Assembly (NCBI GenBank): GCA_021030905.1
Contig: JAGFMI010000001.1
Location: 1,116,001 to 1,180,000, forward strand
From: Pyrenula massariospora
Taxonomy: Eukaryota > Ascomycota > Eurotiomycetes > Pyrenulales > Pyrenulaceae
Reading direction: 5' to 3'
Length of the DNA: 64,000 nucleotides
Part shown: positions 11,571-24,440 of the stretch, one piece after another
How positions within the stretch are numbered: position 1 is the first letter of the stretch
How the letters are laid out: every line of letters begins with the position of its first letter
Notes under the pieces: generated by a model
The model's database searches: none
What the model was told of the DNA's origin: nothing
Seen by the model: only the letters and a program-made list of their open reading frames with translations
Translations under genes and position numbers: made by a program

Positions 11571-13439
11571 AGGAGGGCCAACCTTTCTCTCTCCTTTTTC
11601 TCCCAGAGGCGTTTCCTATATTTTCCTATACTAGCGGGACCATATTTTCTTATACTTGGGGGATTATACAGTCCTATACCTGGGCAATTATACTTTCTTT
11701 ACTTTTGGGTGATGTGAATAGGAGCAATCCACATCCTTATAGATCGCGAAAACTCGACTCGGGGAAAGGGAGGACGTAAATACAGAGGCAGGCTGGAAGG
11801 CTGGATAGCACAGTAACTAGAAACCCGTTTCAAACACAGTCGTGCAAGAATGACAATAAGGCTTGAGAAATCATATTTCACATACCGTCCGAGGGCTATC
11901 GCCTTCCATGGATAGTAGCATCGAGATGGTAAGCCTAGTGGTGCAGACTCGGAAGATGTAAATGGGTGATGATTAGCGATGTTCGAGGCCGAGCTGCAGA
12001 TTCTGGCCTATCCAGGGATCGGCCACGGTCTTCCGGTCTTTTCGCCCCCACGCACAGCTCTCAGTCGAAATTCGGGGCAGCTCGAGCCTGGCGGCGGACA
12101 GCAGTCAGAGGTGTAAGCGCCGACGTTGGCGAGTGACGGAGTCTAGCCCGTTGTCTAAAGCCTGTGCTAACTCGAACAGTCACCCATCGCTCAAAGACGA
12201 TACAGTCCAACCGTGTCCCTTCAGATACCTTTATTCATGGCACAGTCCGCGTGCGCTTCTGTGAACTCAAAGCTTCAAGGCAAGCAAACCTCACGGTCGA
12301 GGAACCTGCCATCGACCCGACTATCACGTGTCAAAGCAGCGACGACCTCATGGTGCATAGAAATGGCTGATTCGCCGCCTCCGAAACGGCAGCTAAGGCA
12401 GACGGATTGGCCAGGTACCTTACCAAGCCCGATGCGGCGTTGCATGGCAGGGCCACAGAGCAAGTGGGAAAAAAAAAGGGGGTCCAGCCGGCACCTGAAA
12501 CACAAATCCCATCGGCAAGAGCTTCAACGGCGACGCGTGCAGCACAGCACATGGCCTCGCCAGGAATTCTGATTGCCCTCGAAATCACTGTATAGCAGGC
12601 AGGCGGCGTTTCAGAGCAGAGACGCATACAATAATGTGAGGATCGGCTCCTCCCACAAACAGTGGGGAGCCTGGAGGTCTGTCGCCATCCTGAGTGGGGA
12701 CGGTTGCTCAGATCGCAGGGAGCACCGTCTCTCTCTCGCGAGCCAAGCAACCCCCTTCCACCCAGCTTGCCAGGTCGCCCGGGTGCGGCAGGAGGAGATC
12801 TTCCTCTTCCTCCCTTCTCCGCTTGACCACGCCCCTCAGTAGTAAAAGGGAGGCAAAGGGAGGCTTATGCCAACCGTCGCTCTTCACACGCTTCACCGCC
12901 AGTCCCCGAGCGTGCTGTTTGGCGGACCATCGCTCCACAGTGTGGTCAATTGCGCAGTAGCCAGGGAGGAGATTTCGAAGGCCCCGGACCATTGATTCGT
13001 AGTGCACTTTAGTCTGCGGTCCGTTGGTCCCTTGCCAGAGCTAGAGCTACGCCTGCATAGGCAAGGCTTGACGTCTCGCGGCCAACCCACCTCGATTCTC
13101 CATTTCTCTCGTCTTCAACGGTCGCTTTCAAGACACTGCTCGCCACGACCACCGTTCTCTTGCCCTCGCTCCTTCTGATTTGGATATATAGGTCCTTTGG
13201 CGCTCTGTTAATCCTTCCAAGTCTGCACGCCTCTACCCTCCGCCAGCGGTGGGCCGAGGCATTGGCTGCCACCACCCGACGGAAGAGGGCGCAGTAACCG
13301 ATGTGGATGAGAACAGGGATTTATCATTGTTCGTACGATTTGGATTGCATTGGCTGGGCGGACGTCTTGAGGGCTCTGGACCAGTCCTTGAACGGTGAGG
13401 CATCGCTTGAAGCTCGACACATCTTGTGATAGCGCCTAT
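11571..13439. other. Intergenic and PUF-gene upstream region
   Basis: About 1.9 kb without a recognisable gene. It begins with a 24-bp tandem repeat just past the P450 stop and then becomes GC-rich with pyrimidine tracts (12720-12840) that look like promoter or leader sequence for the Puf gene. Short frames on both strands overlap one another and lack family motifs. Confidence 0.45.
11621..11713 (+). repeat. Degenerate 24-bp tandem repeat, about 3.9 units
   Basis: Units at 11621-11644, 11645-11668, 11669-11692 and a partial one at 11693-11713. Each follows the pattern of a pyrimidine start, CTATAC, a G-rich core, then ATTATA. It lies 50 nt after the P450 stop codon, probably in its 3' untranslated region. 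Confidence 0.65.
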
Positions 13440-13529
13440 GTAAGTCACCTTCTTGCATCCTCTAAATTTCAGGACAGCAGATCAGCACACTGTGTATGAG
13501 TCTTAGGCTCTGAGCTGATCAATCAATAG
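13440..13529 (+). other. Putative 5'-UTR intron of the PUF gene
   Basis: A good donor GTAAGT at 13440 and an acceptor ATAG ending at 13529, with a CTGATC branch-like site 17 nt upstream, lie 9 nt before the start codon at 13539. No coding frame is affected, so this is a prediction from splice signals alone. Confidence 0.4.
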
Positions 13530-13538
13530 TGTAGAACA

Positions 13539-16500
13539 ATGGCATTCTCTTCGAAAAATCTCACCGAACGCATGGAAGAACTTCGCTTCCCCCTCCGCTC
13601 TCCGAACGAAGAACATCCCTATTCTCCAGTCCGCGCCCAAAACTCTTTTTTCACTCCTTATCAGCAACCGGTGAAAGAAGATCGAGCCTCTTTGCAGCGA
13701 CGATTTACAACCGATGCCGGCAAGCTGTCCGCGGGTTCTGGGTTTGGCCCGCAAGGGACCCATCTCCCTAGATCCAATGAGTCTGTGTCAAGGGTACGTC
13801 TCTGCCAACTTTCGAGCTATTCATGGGCATATGTGATTCCTTTGCGATCTCAGATGATTGAGGCTGATATTGTTGGTGGGTTAGGCAGTACCGTCACATG
13901 ATGGCCATTTAGTCAGTGAACCGATCTCCCCGGCCGATCTACTTCAGGTCACCTCTACCTAGCTACCTCCAACGATGAACTTGGAGCATTTTGCTAATAT
14001 TAAGCCAGTCTGAAAAGAAACGACAAAAGATCGAGTTGCTACGCGAGCAAAAGAGGAAATATGAAGAGCACATGAAATTGCTAGATATTGAAGAACAGCG
14101 TCTGCAAGAAGGCACCTCTAATTCAGAGTCACTTGACCATCTATCCCGCACGATGAACAGCAATAGATCAAGCTTGATTGCTGGTGCCGTTAGCGAGCCA
14201 ACAACTCCTCCCGACTATTCTCAGGCAGGGTTTCCAACTTCATTATCGCGTCTACAGCATCTTTCCCTCAACAGTGTCACATCTCCACCAGGTCTCTCAA
14301 ACCGCCTTTCCTCTACAAGCACGCAGATGACCTCTCCGACTGCGTCATCGAAAGTGAATTCCTCCCAAGGTCAGCTCTTCAAGTCGCTGCCTGGAAGTCG
14401 GCGAAACTCGGAAGAGGAAGAAGATTACCTGCCTCAAGAGCTTCCCTTTAATCGGTCCGGCCCATCGTAAGCTGCGAACCATTTCATAATAAGATGAATT
14501 TTCAAATCCCGTTAGACTAATTTCTTTCCTAGGCTCAATCGCTTTTCGCTGCCTGCCAACAGCACCAAAAAACATCGGAGTAGCATGGGAGCATTTGGTC
14601 CGTCGCCTGCGCTTCAGCAACTTAACACGACAAGCTTTCTCTTCGAGGACGATGATGACAAGCACGTCACTCCGAGCAACGGAGCAGGCTTATCTTCACC
14701 GCTTTCATCAACCTTGGCCGGTGACGAGTTTCCGACACTCCGAAGTGACCGCAATTCCGGCATCCTCTCGGCCAACTCTGCTGCCTTGGACCTTGCCAAT
14801 CCTCAACCTACTAATTCCTCTCAACCTCATCGCCACTCGCTCCAGAGTATGCCTCAGAGTACGGTCAAGTCTTATCGTTTAAGTGATACCTTTAGCACTA
14901 CTGCAGGCGATCGCAGTGTTGAATCGTCTGCACCACAGACTCCAACAGCCAAGCCCTCTCTTCGTCACTCTATGGGCATTGGTTTTGGCACTTTCAGTGA
15001 TCAGACCAAGATCGACCCGAAAGCCAACCTGATTCGCCCTCTTAGCCTACAATCAAGTTATTCCACCAACGATCTGCCAACAATGAAGACAACCGGTAAT
15101 GGCGCAGAGTCAGCTGGCAGTGCTCAAAAGACACAAGCTGAACAGCAATTCCACAATCACAATGCGTCTCTAGGCAGAATTCCCCACGGTGCGGTTAGCA
15201 ATAGACAATCTCGCGATTTGGTGACTCGTGATTCAGCTACCCTCATGTCACCGCCAAGTGAGAGCAGGAAAGAGGAATCTTTCCCAATGATGGTTTCTCA
15301 GTCAGCTCTTCAAGCCTCTGCCCCTCCTTTCACCGCTCTGTCAGGTGCATCTACGAGTACTTTAACAAACTCGAATTATCCTTCCCATGTTTATCCAGCC
15401 GGCATTCAAAACTATACTCTTGCTCATCTGCAACAACAACCATTCCAGATGGGCAGCCAAATGCAGCCATATCAGAATGGCGGTCAATATGCACAGTTCC
15501 AGGGTTTTCCTTCTTTTGGTTTGCATGGCCGGTACGGACGTCGGGGTACCAATAGTGACGATGTTCGCAATGGGGTGGTCTCTGTTGACCAAATGCGCGG
15601 CCACATTGTCGAGATGTCAAAAGATCAGAATGGATGTCGTCTATTGCAAAAGACCATCGAAAATGGCAATCCTGAGGAAGTTCAGATGATCTTTGTGGAG
15701 ACCTGTCCTCAAGTCATTGAGCTAATGACGGATCCTTTTGGTAATTATCTCATGCAGAAACTTTTCGAACATGCGAATGACTATCAACGTTCCCAGCTCG
15801 TCGAGTCTGCAGCCCCATGTATGGTCGAGATTGCCGTCAACCAACACGGGACACGGGCTCTACAGAAGATGATTGACCACCTGAGCCGACCTGACCAAGT
15901 TGAACAAGTCATCCACGCACTTCGTGATCATGTCACCCCTCTTGTGCAGGATCTGAATGGAAATCATGTTGTTCAGAAATGCCTTAACCGCTTAAGTGGC
16001 GACGACACCCAATTCATCTTTGATGCCATTGCAAGAGACTGTGTAGATGTCGGCACCCACCGTCACGGCTGTTGTGTCATCCAACGGTGTATTGACCATA
16101 GCAGTGGCATGCAACGAGCAAAGCTAATTGAGAGCATCACCACCAGCGCCTTTGCACTTTGCACGGACCCATATGGTAACTATGTCGTACAGGTAAGCTG
16201 CCTCTCCATCTCTTGTTCCTTCTATGTCTAATCGACGTTGCAGTACATTCTTGATTTGTGTGAGCCTCTCTTCACCAAACCTCTTTGCGAAAGCTTCATG
16301 GGCAATATCGCGGCTCTTGCAAAGCAGAAATTTAGCTCCAATGTTGTCGAAAAGGCCATTAGAACCGCAGATAGTGACACTCGCCGGCTCATGGTCGAGG
16401 AAATGATGCAAGGCAACGCTATGGAGTCTATGGTCCGCGACGCCTACGCTAATTATGTCGTTCAAACCGCCCTTGAATACGCTGACTTGGATACGAAAGA

Positions 16501-16969
16501 GCGTATGGTTGATGTCATCCGGCCTATCCTTCCGTCACTAAAGAACACTCCGCATGGTCGCCGTATTTCTTCTAAAATCATGGCTGCGGACAGCATCTCC
16601 AGGTCCGCTCCTATCTCTGCTTCGGTCACTGCTGGCTCTGGCGCAACAAATGATGTCACCTCTGCTGACTCCTTTGCGGTCCCTCGCAATGGAAATTTGA
16701 ATTCTAGCCGTCGCCAATTTGGCATTTACGGGAACAACATCTTTCAGAACAACAACCCTTCGCGATATAATGGCACGGGATTTGCGGAGACTGGTGGCCT
16801 CGACAATCCCTTCTCGTCAATGAATATTTCCAATCAGAGCGTTCGGACAGGGAACTACAGTAACGGCGCCAGTTCTGTCTTCAGCCCGATTTCTCAGCCT
16901 CAGCCCCAATTCGCGTCGCAGCCGAGTTTCGCCACCTTCAACAACTCCCAAGGTCCATCTTACTTTTGA
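13539..16969 (+). CDS. Pumilio/PUF-domain RNA-binding protein of the Puf4/Puf5 (Mpt5) type
   Basis: Cytoplasmic regulator that binds short UGUA-containing motifs in mRNA 3' UTRs and represses or destabilises them. Exons: 13539-13793, 14009-14466, 14533-16192, 16244-16969; 1032 residues. The long N-terminal half is Ser/Thr/Gln-rich and probably disordered, with a charged helix encoded at the start of exon 2. Eight PUM repeats occupy about 590-905. Their RNA-contact triplets are readable: NGCRLLQ, FGNYLMQ, HGTRALQ, NGNHVVQ, HGCCVIQ, YGNYVVQ, SSNVVEK, YANYVVQ. The HRHGCCVIQ fifth repeat and the SN..E seventh repeat resemble yeast Puf4 and Mpt5 more than Puf3. A 51-nt intron splits repeat 6 from what follows. 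Assignment to one yeast paralogue is not certain, so no symbol is given. Confidence 0.94.
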
Positions 16970-17814
16970 TGGACTCTGCTATGACGATATGCAATTATGC
17001 GCTACAGATAGGGCTTTCACGAATTTACGACTTATGACCCCAGCCCTATTTTAATTTCATTCTTGGTTGCGGCGCGTTGGACCCGGTCGTTGTTCACAGC
17101 ACTTACATCCAATGAAAGACTCGATGGTCTTCTCCGGTTCTTGTATCATACTCGTCGCCTCCGAGAGGTTCTTCATCTTGTACAATTCGAAGAAAATAGC
17201 ATCGGTATGCTTATGCACCAGCGGCGCTTGTTCACATGACGTTTGTGGAGGAGGCAGATTGGACCTGGCATTCCAAAGAGATCGATTGCTCGCACGGGGG
17301 ATGTTCTTCTATCTCTGCTTTTCTTTTCACATTTCTTCCTAGATTCTTTGGGGGCGAGAATAGTCAGATTCAGCATTGAGGATCTCGAGAATCTTCTTGA
17401 CTAGCAACAGGCATCGTTTGACACGAGAGCATTGGCGACAACCTAGAATTTCAAGAGATCCCAGCTATTATTTTCCAGGCCATTTTCAGAGGCTGCCATG
17501 GCACCTTACATCCTATAGATGTATACTAGTGCAAGACCATTTCTAGGTAGCAATTCATTCTGTGTACCAACAATTTTGAAAAGTTCTCTTGATGAGACTC
17601 ATGATCTATACCATCCCAGATCTGGTAGGAATCTCGAGTATGAGGTTGAGTGGAGACATTCATTCCCCACCTAAACACGTACATCGTAACATGACCGCGG
17701 GGCAACACGCTATTTTAGCGGCGATGCTTTTTAGGCTTAATTGGTAGCCTAATGTTGACGCTCGACGTTAATGGACGACCCAGATGTTGCTGAGATCTTG
17801 TACAAATTCATCCC
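16970..17814. other. PUF 3' flank and ORC5 promoter
   Basis: Spacer between two same-strand genes. It should contain the PUF 3' UTR (TTTTAATTTC at about 17048 is AT-rich enough for a poly(A) region) and the ORC5 promoter. No coding frame of note. Confidence 0.45.
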
Positions 17815-19399
17815 ATGACCGTCAAAATCTCTTCCCTTCCGCAGGAAATTCTTGACATCCAAAAGCGATGGCTATTCCGTGAGACACAGATTAGTCTCCT
17901 AGCTTCGCTCCTGCTCGTGGGTCGTCACATCGAGCTAATTAACACTCAAGCTTACTATTTATCCCAGCCAACCCTTCCATCTCCCGCGACGATCGTTCTG
18001 TACGGTCCGACACAAACAGGCAAATCTGGTGTGCTTCAGGAGCTTCTTCAGGCGATAGGAATACCCTTTGGAGTTGTCGATTGTGCGGAATGCGTAGGTG
18101 TCCGACACCTCTTCACAAAAGTCCATTCTTCATGCCTCGCGGCGTTGGACGGGAATGTCGAAGGGGAAGCTGCTAGTAAATGCGAGAACATCAACGCGCT
18201 TGCGGTCCTGCTTCAAAGAGTCCTCGGCCAAAGCCGGAACAGAAAGTTCTATCTGGTGTGCGATGGCATAGATCGACAGCGTGAAATAACCCCGAGTTTG
18301 ATATCAGCATTGGCTCAACTTGGGCACCTGGTGAGCTAAAAGTGCGTTTATGTGGTGAAAAGAGGCTGATACTTGATAGGTACCTGGCGTATCCACCCTG
18401 CTCGTCGTCCGCTCGGCCCGGTCAACGACGCTTCGCGGCCCTGGAGTTCCATTTATTCATTTTCCAGATTATACCCGCTACGAAGCAGTATCGATGATTG
18501 CGCGAGATTTACCAACCATCAAGGGTCCAGAATTCGATGATTCAATACTCCGAAAATGGTACACGCAGTTTGTCGCAGTGATCTACGACGCACTTCTTGG
18601 ACCAGTGACACGATCCGTTCTTGCTTTACGTAACTCATCCCAAAGTCTATGGCCAGCTTTTATCCAGCCTGTTGCTATAGGAGAGAAGCCATCAGGCCGA
18701 TCAAAAGAATGGGACTTCTCAAAATTACTAGTGCGCAACCGAAACATGTTGCAGACAGAGGGTGAGCAGGTGCTGATCAACAGGCTGGATGGATCAGAGA
18801 GGGATAGACTGTCCACCGTCGATCATTCCCCTGCCAATTCAAGTAATGTTTCAAAGCTGAAGCCGTCAGACCAGGTCAGGATTTTGCCTCCCACACCTCA
18901 GTGCCCACTACTCCTCAAGTACTTCTGCACTCTGGTCCTTGTTGCTTGTTCTCTTGCCTCTCATAACTCACCCAAAACCGACACCCTCGTTTTTTCTCGT
19001 CTTTCGTCTTCCAGTCGCAAATCGAAGAAGTCATACCATCGCCGCAAACTCTTACAATCTCCTTCCAAGGCGCACGCCAGCCAGTCAGCAACCCCTTCGG
19101 TGGCGATTAATAAGGCAAACGCTGTTGCTGTATTTCACACACGTGCAAATCGAAGTTTCACAGTCGACCGGCTAACCGCCATTGTTCGCGCCATCCATCC
19201 ACACAGGGTTTCGAGACGGAGGACTGTAGCGGACAAGGTCGTCTCAGAGTTGGCGGAGCTGGCAAGGTTAAGGCTCATAGTAAGCGGGGGCGGTTTGGAT
19301 ATAATGGGGGATGAGAAGTGGGTGATCAACGTGCCCAAGGAGTGGGTGGAGGAGATGGCCGCAAAATGGAAGATTGAGTGGAAAGACTATGAAGTATGA
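17815..19399 (+). CDS. ORC5: Origin recognition complex subunit 5
   Basis: Nuclear AAA+ subunit of the six-protein complex that marks replication origins and loads Mcm2-7. Exons 17815-18330 and 18380-19399 (49-nt intron, phase 0), 511 residues. The Walker A motif GPTQTGKS is at 64-71 and follows the family-typical FRETQISLLASLL opening. The Walker B segment reads YLVCDGID, a weak version as in other Orc5 proteins. The middle contains the AAA+ lid region, then a Ser/Lys-rich variable stretch, and the C-terminus has the winged-helix-like region (RSFTVDRLTAIVRAI). ATG 17815 is the first in frame and fits family N-termini. The 49-nt intron falls in the middle of the AAA+ domain, and joining restores LAQLGHLVPGVSTLLVVRSA. 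Confidence 0.92.
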
Positions 19400-19778
19400 A
19401 AGGCAGCTTCTCTGCGTAGATTAGTGGAACTCTTCTCTAGTGTCCTCTTCGAATTGTCGAAATTATAAATGGTCCGAGAGCTAGCGTCTGAGCTCAAGTA
19501 GATGGTCTTGTAGCCCTACTACATTCACCAGTCCGTTGGGCAAGATTCGACACGGACCAGCGCGAGGCTGATCTGCTGGAAATCGCTAAAAGTCTCCAGC
19601 AAAAGACTAAAACCACTCAACGACCTCACCGATACATGTTTTAACTCCGCTGTCACAAGTTTCAGACATTTCCAATAGCAGACGATGTTTCGCCAGTCTT
19701 GTAATCTACTCGGTGTTCAACTTCTAGGTTTCAAAGTTACTCGTTCCCATGCTTTTAAGGTCCACTTAGCCCACAATC
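19400..19778. other. Short intergenic spacer
   Basis: Contains the ORC5 3' flank and the promoter of the DCAF4-like gene. No coding frame or distinctive motif was seen. Confidence 0.45.
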
Positions 19779-21248
19779 ATGCCACGAGACATTCCCGGCT
19801 TTTATTTTGATACTGGGAAGAACAAGTATTTTCGAGTGCAGCCCAACCATGCTACCGGACATGGAGCTCAATATTCTAGACGAGCTGTCTCGGACCTCAA
19901 GAAGAAATCCAAAAAGCGGAAACGTGAGGATTTAAGGGAGCGACGAACAAAAACACAGACTATAGCTCGTTCTACGCTCCTTCGCCACCCTTTGCTTGGA
20001 GGATGTATTCTTTCCAAACGTCTCGACAATCTAGGATCCACCACACAACGTCGATCAGACCCATATCCGCTCCATTTTACTCAATCTCTTGGTCGTTCTC
20101 AGCTTCGCTCCGCTGGCCATGGTCGTCAAATCTCTGCAGCTCTGCATGACCCCGTTAGAGACTATCTTTTCACAACCGAAACGACCTCTTTTACGGATTT
20201 TGCTCCCGCCACAACTGGTCTCTTCGCGAAAATCCGCCATTCACCACCTTCAACGCCTAGCGTCGCCTTTTCCACAAGTTTTCCAGGCCAAACAACATCC
20301 TTCTGCCTGAGCAGCATCTCTCGCACCCTGCTCGCAACGTGTATCGGCAGTCCAAGCATTATCCGCCTACATCAGCTCTCCCCTAGTGATCATCCCGGCG
20401 ACTTAGCCATGCTCTCCGCCACAGGCATCGATATCCAGTTCTCGGTTGGCATGGCCAGTTTCTGGGCGTCTCAGCCGTCACCTGTGGATCCAATGTTCGT
20501 GGTCGGCTCCTCTCACGGCCTGTACATGGCATTTGCTGGCGAAAGCTCCTGGGACCTACAGCGGATGAAGGGTCGGAGGGATGCAGATATTCTGACCGTG
20601 GACTGGCTGGATCGAAATGCTGTCATTGGAGGCTCAAGGAGTGGTGATGTGGTTTTCTTAGATAAAAGAGCTGGCCACGATGCAATGACGAGACTGTTAA
20701 GGGACTCTGCAGTATCTGGGGTCAAGAAGCTGGACAACAATTTGGTCGCCGTCAGGACGCTAGAGAGAATGGATGTATTTGATCTAAGATATACTGCTAA
20801 TCCAAGTATGACGGGACATAGAGGTATGAGAGACGGTTCAAGAAATCCAAAGGCTACAAAACCATATCGCACGTTCACAGGGAACAAACCATACATGCGG
20901 CACACAGGCTGTTTTGATTACGAGCCAACACTTGGTCTCGTCGCCACGGGTGCGTAGCGTTCTCTATTCCAAGTTCATACTCATCCTTTAGTTACCTATG
21001 AAGCTACTAACCTTTAGTCAGTGTTCAACGGGCCTCAACCCATTGCCCTCTGTTCGACCCGGACATTTACTCCATCGCCGTTCCCAAACCCCCTTACTCG
21101 GGACATCTTGCCCTCTTCCATCACCGATCTTCGCTTTACTTCTACGGTAGATGAAGCCCCTTCCCTTCTGGTCGCACATGAAGGCATGGTCGACGAATGG
21201 TCCTATGGCGTTAGCGCATCTGGGCCGGCTGAAGAAGTTGACGCCTAG
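19779..21248 (+). CDS. DCAF4/WDR21-like WD40 protein
   Basis: WD-repeat protein resembling DDB1- and CUL4-associated factor 4, a predicted substrate receptor of the CUL4-DDB1 ubiquitin ligase. Exons 19779-20949 and 21022-21248, 465 residues. The N-terminus DIPGFYFDTGKNKYFRVQPNH is the strongest family mark (human WDR21 has PGFYFDPEKKRYFRL, recalled). It is followed by a basic Lys/Arg-rich helix. Degenerate WD repeats follow (for example ADILTVDWLDRNAVIGG and SGDVVFLDKR). The 72-nt intron has a clear CTAAC branch point and the acceptor TCAG at 21021, chosen because it keeps the frame (VAT-VFNGPQPIAL). The C-terminus is short, so the propeller may lack blades. Ligase association is inferred from family only. 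Confidence 0.8.
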
Positions 21249-21904
21249 TTGGAGACTCTAGATCTAGTACTTCTAACACCTAAAAATTCTTCGCACCACC
21301 ACCGGCATCCTAAAATAATGCACTCGGCACTGAATGTTCGAGAGGGCGAAATTCATACAGGAGCGTAGAGAGAAGGAAAGGGCTGGGAGAAATAACAAGG
21401 GCACGAAGAACTCGATGTTTTGGACAAAGATAGCAGCGGGCTTTGTAGGTTGAATCCGATTGCTAGGAAGATCTTGACAGAAATTGAGCGTCCCAAAAGT
21501 GTCTGGAGTTCCCTCCATTGCGCCGAGTATAGTATCGCCGTCCCCTTGCCACTGTGCTCATACCAACCTACTAGTGTGTTCGCAACACTTCATTTCTGAA
21601 ATCGAACACTCATTTTCTACTTACTACCTCAATTTTACCCTCAGGAAGATGTCCCTCTCTCAAAATATAGCGAGACGACCGGAATTGACACTGCAGGGTT
21701 GACACAATCCCCTTCTGATTTTGACTTGTAGTGCAAAATTGTTGGGTATTGCTAGATGTTTTTGAGGCGGGGAGTGCGGTGGAGGAGCATTTTCTTAGAC
21801 AGCTGCACAGAACATTTTTGAGGCAGAGGCCTACGTCAGAAACACTGTTACCCCCGCCCTGGAAGCGCATCGTCAATAATTCCGCCACCGACCCCGCGCA
21901 ACTA
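21249..21904. other. Transition zone before the AT-rich island
   Basis: Normal-composition sequence after the DCAF4-like gene. Two short frames on the minus strand (21273-21518 and 21610-21888) are open but match no family I know. Composition changes abruptly near 21905. Confidence 0.4.
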
Positions 21905-21924
21905 TAATTACTATAATGTCTTAA

Positions 21925-21995
21925 ACTTGTTTGTAGGTTTAATATCAGCTTCTTGCAAACAATGAGTCCGAGTATTAAAAACTTGATTATAATTA
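21925..21995 (+). repeat. Dispersed repeat family 1, copy 1
   Basis: Short AT-rich motif starting near TTGTTTGTAGGTTTAATATC and running through a CAAACAATGAGT-like core. It recurs at about 22441-22510 and 25152-25222 with mainly transition differences. Confidence 0.5.
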
Positions 21996-22440
21996 ATTAA
22001 TAATCTATATAAAATTAAGATTATGTTGCTATATAGAATTAATTTAATATAGTTATATCTAAATTACTAATAATAAAGTATTTAACAAAAAATAAGCTCT
22101 TAACCTCTTAATTTATTATTTAAAATAAATTTAAATTTAATTAATTTTATAATATCTACAGATAAGTTTAAAGCAAAGTAGAAATTTAATAATACTATTT
22201 TATTTGAAGTCAGTAAATTTAAATTTATAAAATTTTAACAGTGCTTCTTTATTTTAGATAAAATTTTTATTTTAACTCGATACCGATTTGTATCAATTTC
22301 TTGTTAATAATTTTATCTAAATTAAGTAAGTAATATATTAATTAAAAATCTTATATTATAAATAATTATAGATAGTCTATTTCCGACTTCTATCCCTGCA
22401 TATAAAATAATTTCTAAAATTTTTTATACTACTACATTAT

Positions 22441-22510
22441 AAGTTTGTTTATAGATTTAATTTTAACTTTTTACAAACAATAAATTTGAGAATTAAAAAT
22501 TAAAATTAAA
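22441..22510 (+). repeat. Dispersed repeat family 1, copy 2
   Basis: Same order of words as the copy at 21925: TTTGTTTATAGATTTAAT, then TTTTTACAAACAATAAATTTGA. More AT-rich than copy 1. Confidence 0.5.
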
Positions 22511-23196
22511 ATTTCCGATTTTGTTATTTAAAATAAATTTTAACTTAGTATTTTTTATATTTATAACTAAGTTTAAAGTACAGTAGTATCTTTTAATAAG
22601 ATATTAAAAGTATTATTATAATTTAAAATTAGTTATATTTAAATTTTGAGATAGTTTAAAATTATAGATAAATACTAGTACCTTGAAGATATCTGTGACG
22701 CCTGCGCCCCATGCGGTTACTGGGCATTTCTTGGCGTCATGTGACGCGGCGCGTATCCTCAAAGCTTTTATACGCGCGCGTGTATAGAGAATAATTTTTT
22801 AATTTAATATATCTATATCCAGAATAGAAACTGCTTATATAATTTAATATATTTATTTTAAACTTTTGATTATTATATTCTACTAAATTTATAATTTATT
22901 AAGTAGTTTTTTATAAACAATATAATAGTAATTGACGTTAAATTTTAAATTCAACCTATTAATTGCATTTAAAATTATATATCATTAAATTAATATTTTT
23001 TATCTCTCTATCCGTACCGACCATTAAATTCAATTATATTTTGTAATACTTTAAGTAGTTATCAATACTATTACATCTACATATCAGCCTGAGCATAGTA
23101 GTATCTTACTGAAAACAATGAATAATTCTAAAAGTGATTGTATATGTCAGGGAGATCCGTGCGCGTACAACAGGTCGAGTTACTGGGGGCGCGCAC

Positions 23197-23240
23197 AGTA
23201 ACTTCAGCAACTTCAGCAATTTTAGCAACTTCAATAATGT
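23197..23240 (+). repeat. 9-bp minisatellite, about five units
   Basis: Units of the form AACTTCAGC, the later ones mutated to AATTTTAGC and AACTTCAAT. It sits in one of the less mutated GC-containing scraps of the AT-rich island. Confidence 0.6.
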
Positions 23241-23764
23241 TTACCTTTTGATGAAATTTGATATTGTATTTGTAAAATCTTTAAATATTAATATTCTCAT
23301 ACTTATTAATCATGTAGATTACTATTATTATTATGTAGTTTTTTACAAACTCCTAATGCGTCAGCAAAGAGGCAGAGCTCTTCCAGCACGCACAGCGCTG
23401 CGAAAGGGTCGCGCCGGGCTACTACTTACAGACCCCCCCCCTTGCATGTACAAATTAGATAAAAATCTATCAAAATATATTGGAGATATTATTATAATAA
23501 ATTAAATAATTTTAAGTTTTAAAACGGTTCAAATCTATAAATAGATATCTTAGACATATCTATTTATAGATTCAATATAAATTAAAATTATATTAAAATC
23601 TAATTTATTGTGAATACCTCTAATATCTTGATAAAGAGTATAAATAATTTTATGAGAGATTGTATATGCAGGGGTGGGGCCTTGAAGTACTTCTGCGCTC
23701 TAAGCGAGATTCTCGGTAGAAGTTTGACCTCTTGTCGGCACCAAGTTAAGAATATTTAAAATAA

Positions 23765-24060
23765 TACTGCGCCAATAACGTCTATGTGTAAAATCTACGA
23801 TTTAGACCTATTTTTTAAAAAAATAAAACTTTTGGTGCGGATATTCAGCTAGTTAGAGTGTATCAGAAGAGAGCCCGATAGTTATCCAATGATTATCTGA
23901 AATATAAAAAGTTGTTGAACTCGCTGACTAGCTCTGCGCGCCCTGTGCAAGTAGAGTTGCGCCGCGCGGGCTGTAGATTTATTAAAGCCTTTTCCAGCGC
24001 TGACTCTAGGCGTTCTCAGCCAAAAATTACCGTGTGGGTGCCGGGCTATTTTAGCAAATT
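23765..24060 (+). repeat. Dispersed repeat family 2, copy 1
   Basis: Contains the words TGTAAAATCTACGATTTAGA, a run of T/A, TTCAGCTAGTTAGAGT, TATCCAATGATTATCTGAA and a GC-rich end with CTCTGCGCGCCC. The other copies are at 24145-24335 and 27185-27400, same orientation. This copy is the least AT-mutated of the three. Confidence 0.55.
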
Positions 24061-24144
24061 CAACAACTTTTTGAAGAATTTTAAATTTTTATTTAAAGAC
24101 TATACTTAGTTTTCAGCTATATCAGTTAGTCATAATCATAGTAA

Positions 24145-24335
24145 AATGTAAGTACGCTGATGATATCTATCTACAAGACTTATAATTTAGAGCTACTTTT
24201 AAAAAAGCAAAATTCAGTATAGATGTTCAACTAATTAAAATCTGTCCAAACACCTTTTCAATAATTATTTAGATTGAAAAAAGTCGTTATATTTAAGTAA
24301 TTATTAATTAATTCTGTGTGCGCGTAGTAAATCTT
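24145..24335 (+). repeat. Dispersed repeat family 2, copy 2
   Basis: Same word order as the 23765 copy but more AT-converted: ACTTATAATTTAGAGCTA, TTCAACTAATTAAAATCTG, CAATAATTATTTAGATTG, ending near TTCTGTGTGCGCG. Confidence 0.5.
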
Positions 24336-24440
24336 TTTATGGTGCGTATTTAGAGTTAGTACTATCGAGAAGTTGTTGGCGCTTCAAATACTACTTTATA
24401 GAAATATTCGAAATAAAGTTTGCGGTGATAGATTTATAGT

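Noticed and set aside
12331-13275. Several 80-140 codon frames upstream of the PUF gene
   Set aside because: Open on both strands in GC-rich promoter-like sequence, with no family motif.
23134-23505. 123-codon frame with SNFSNFSNF repeats inside the AT island
   Set aside because: It is the translation of a 9-bp minisatellite joined to AT-rich sequence, not a conserved protein.
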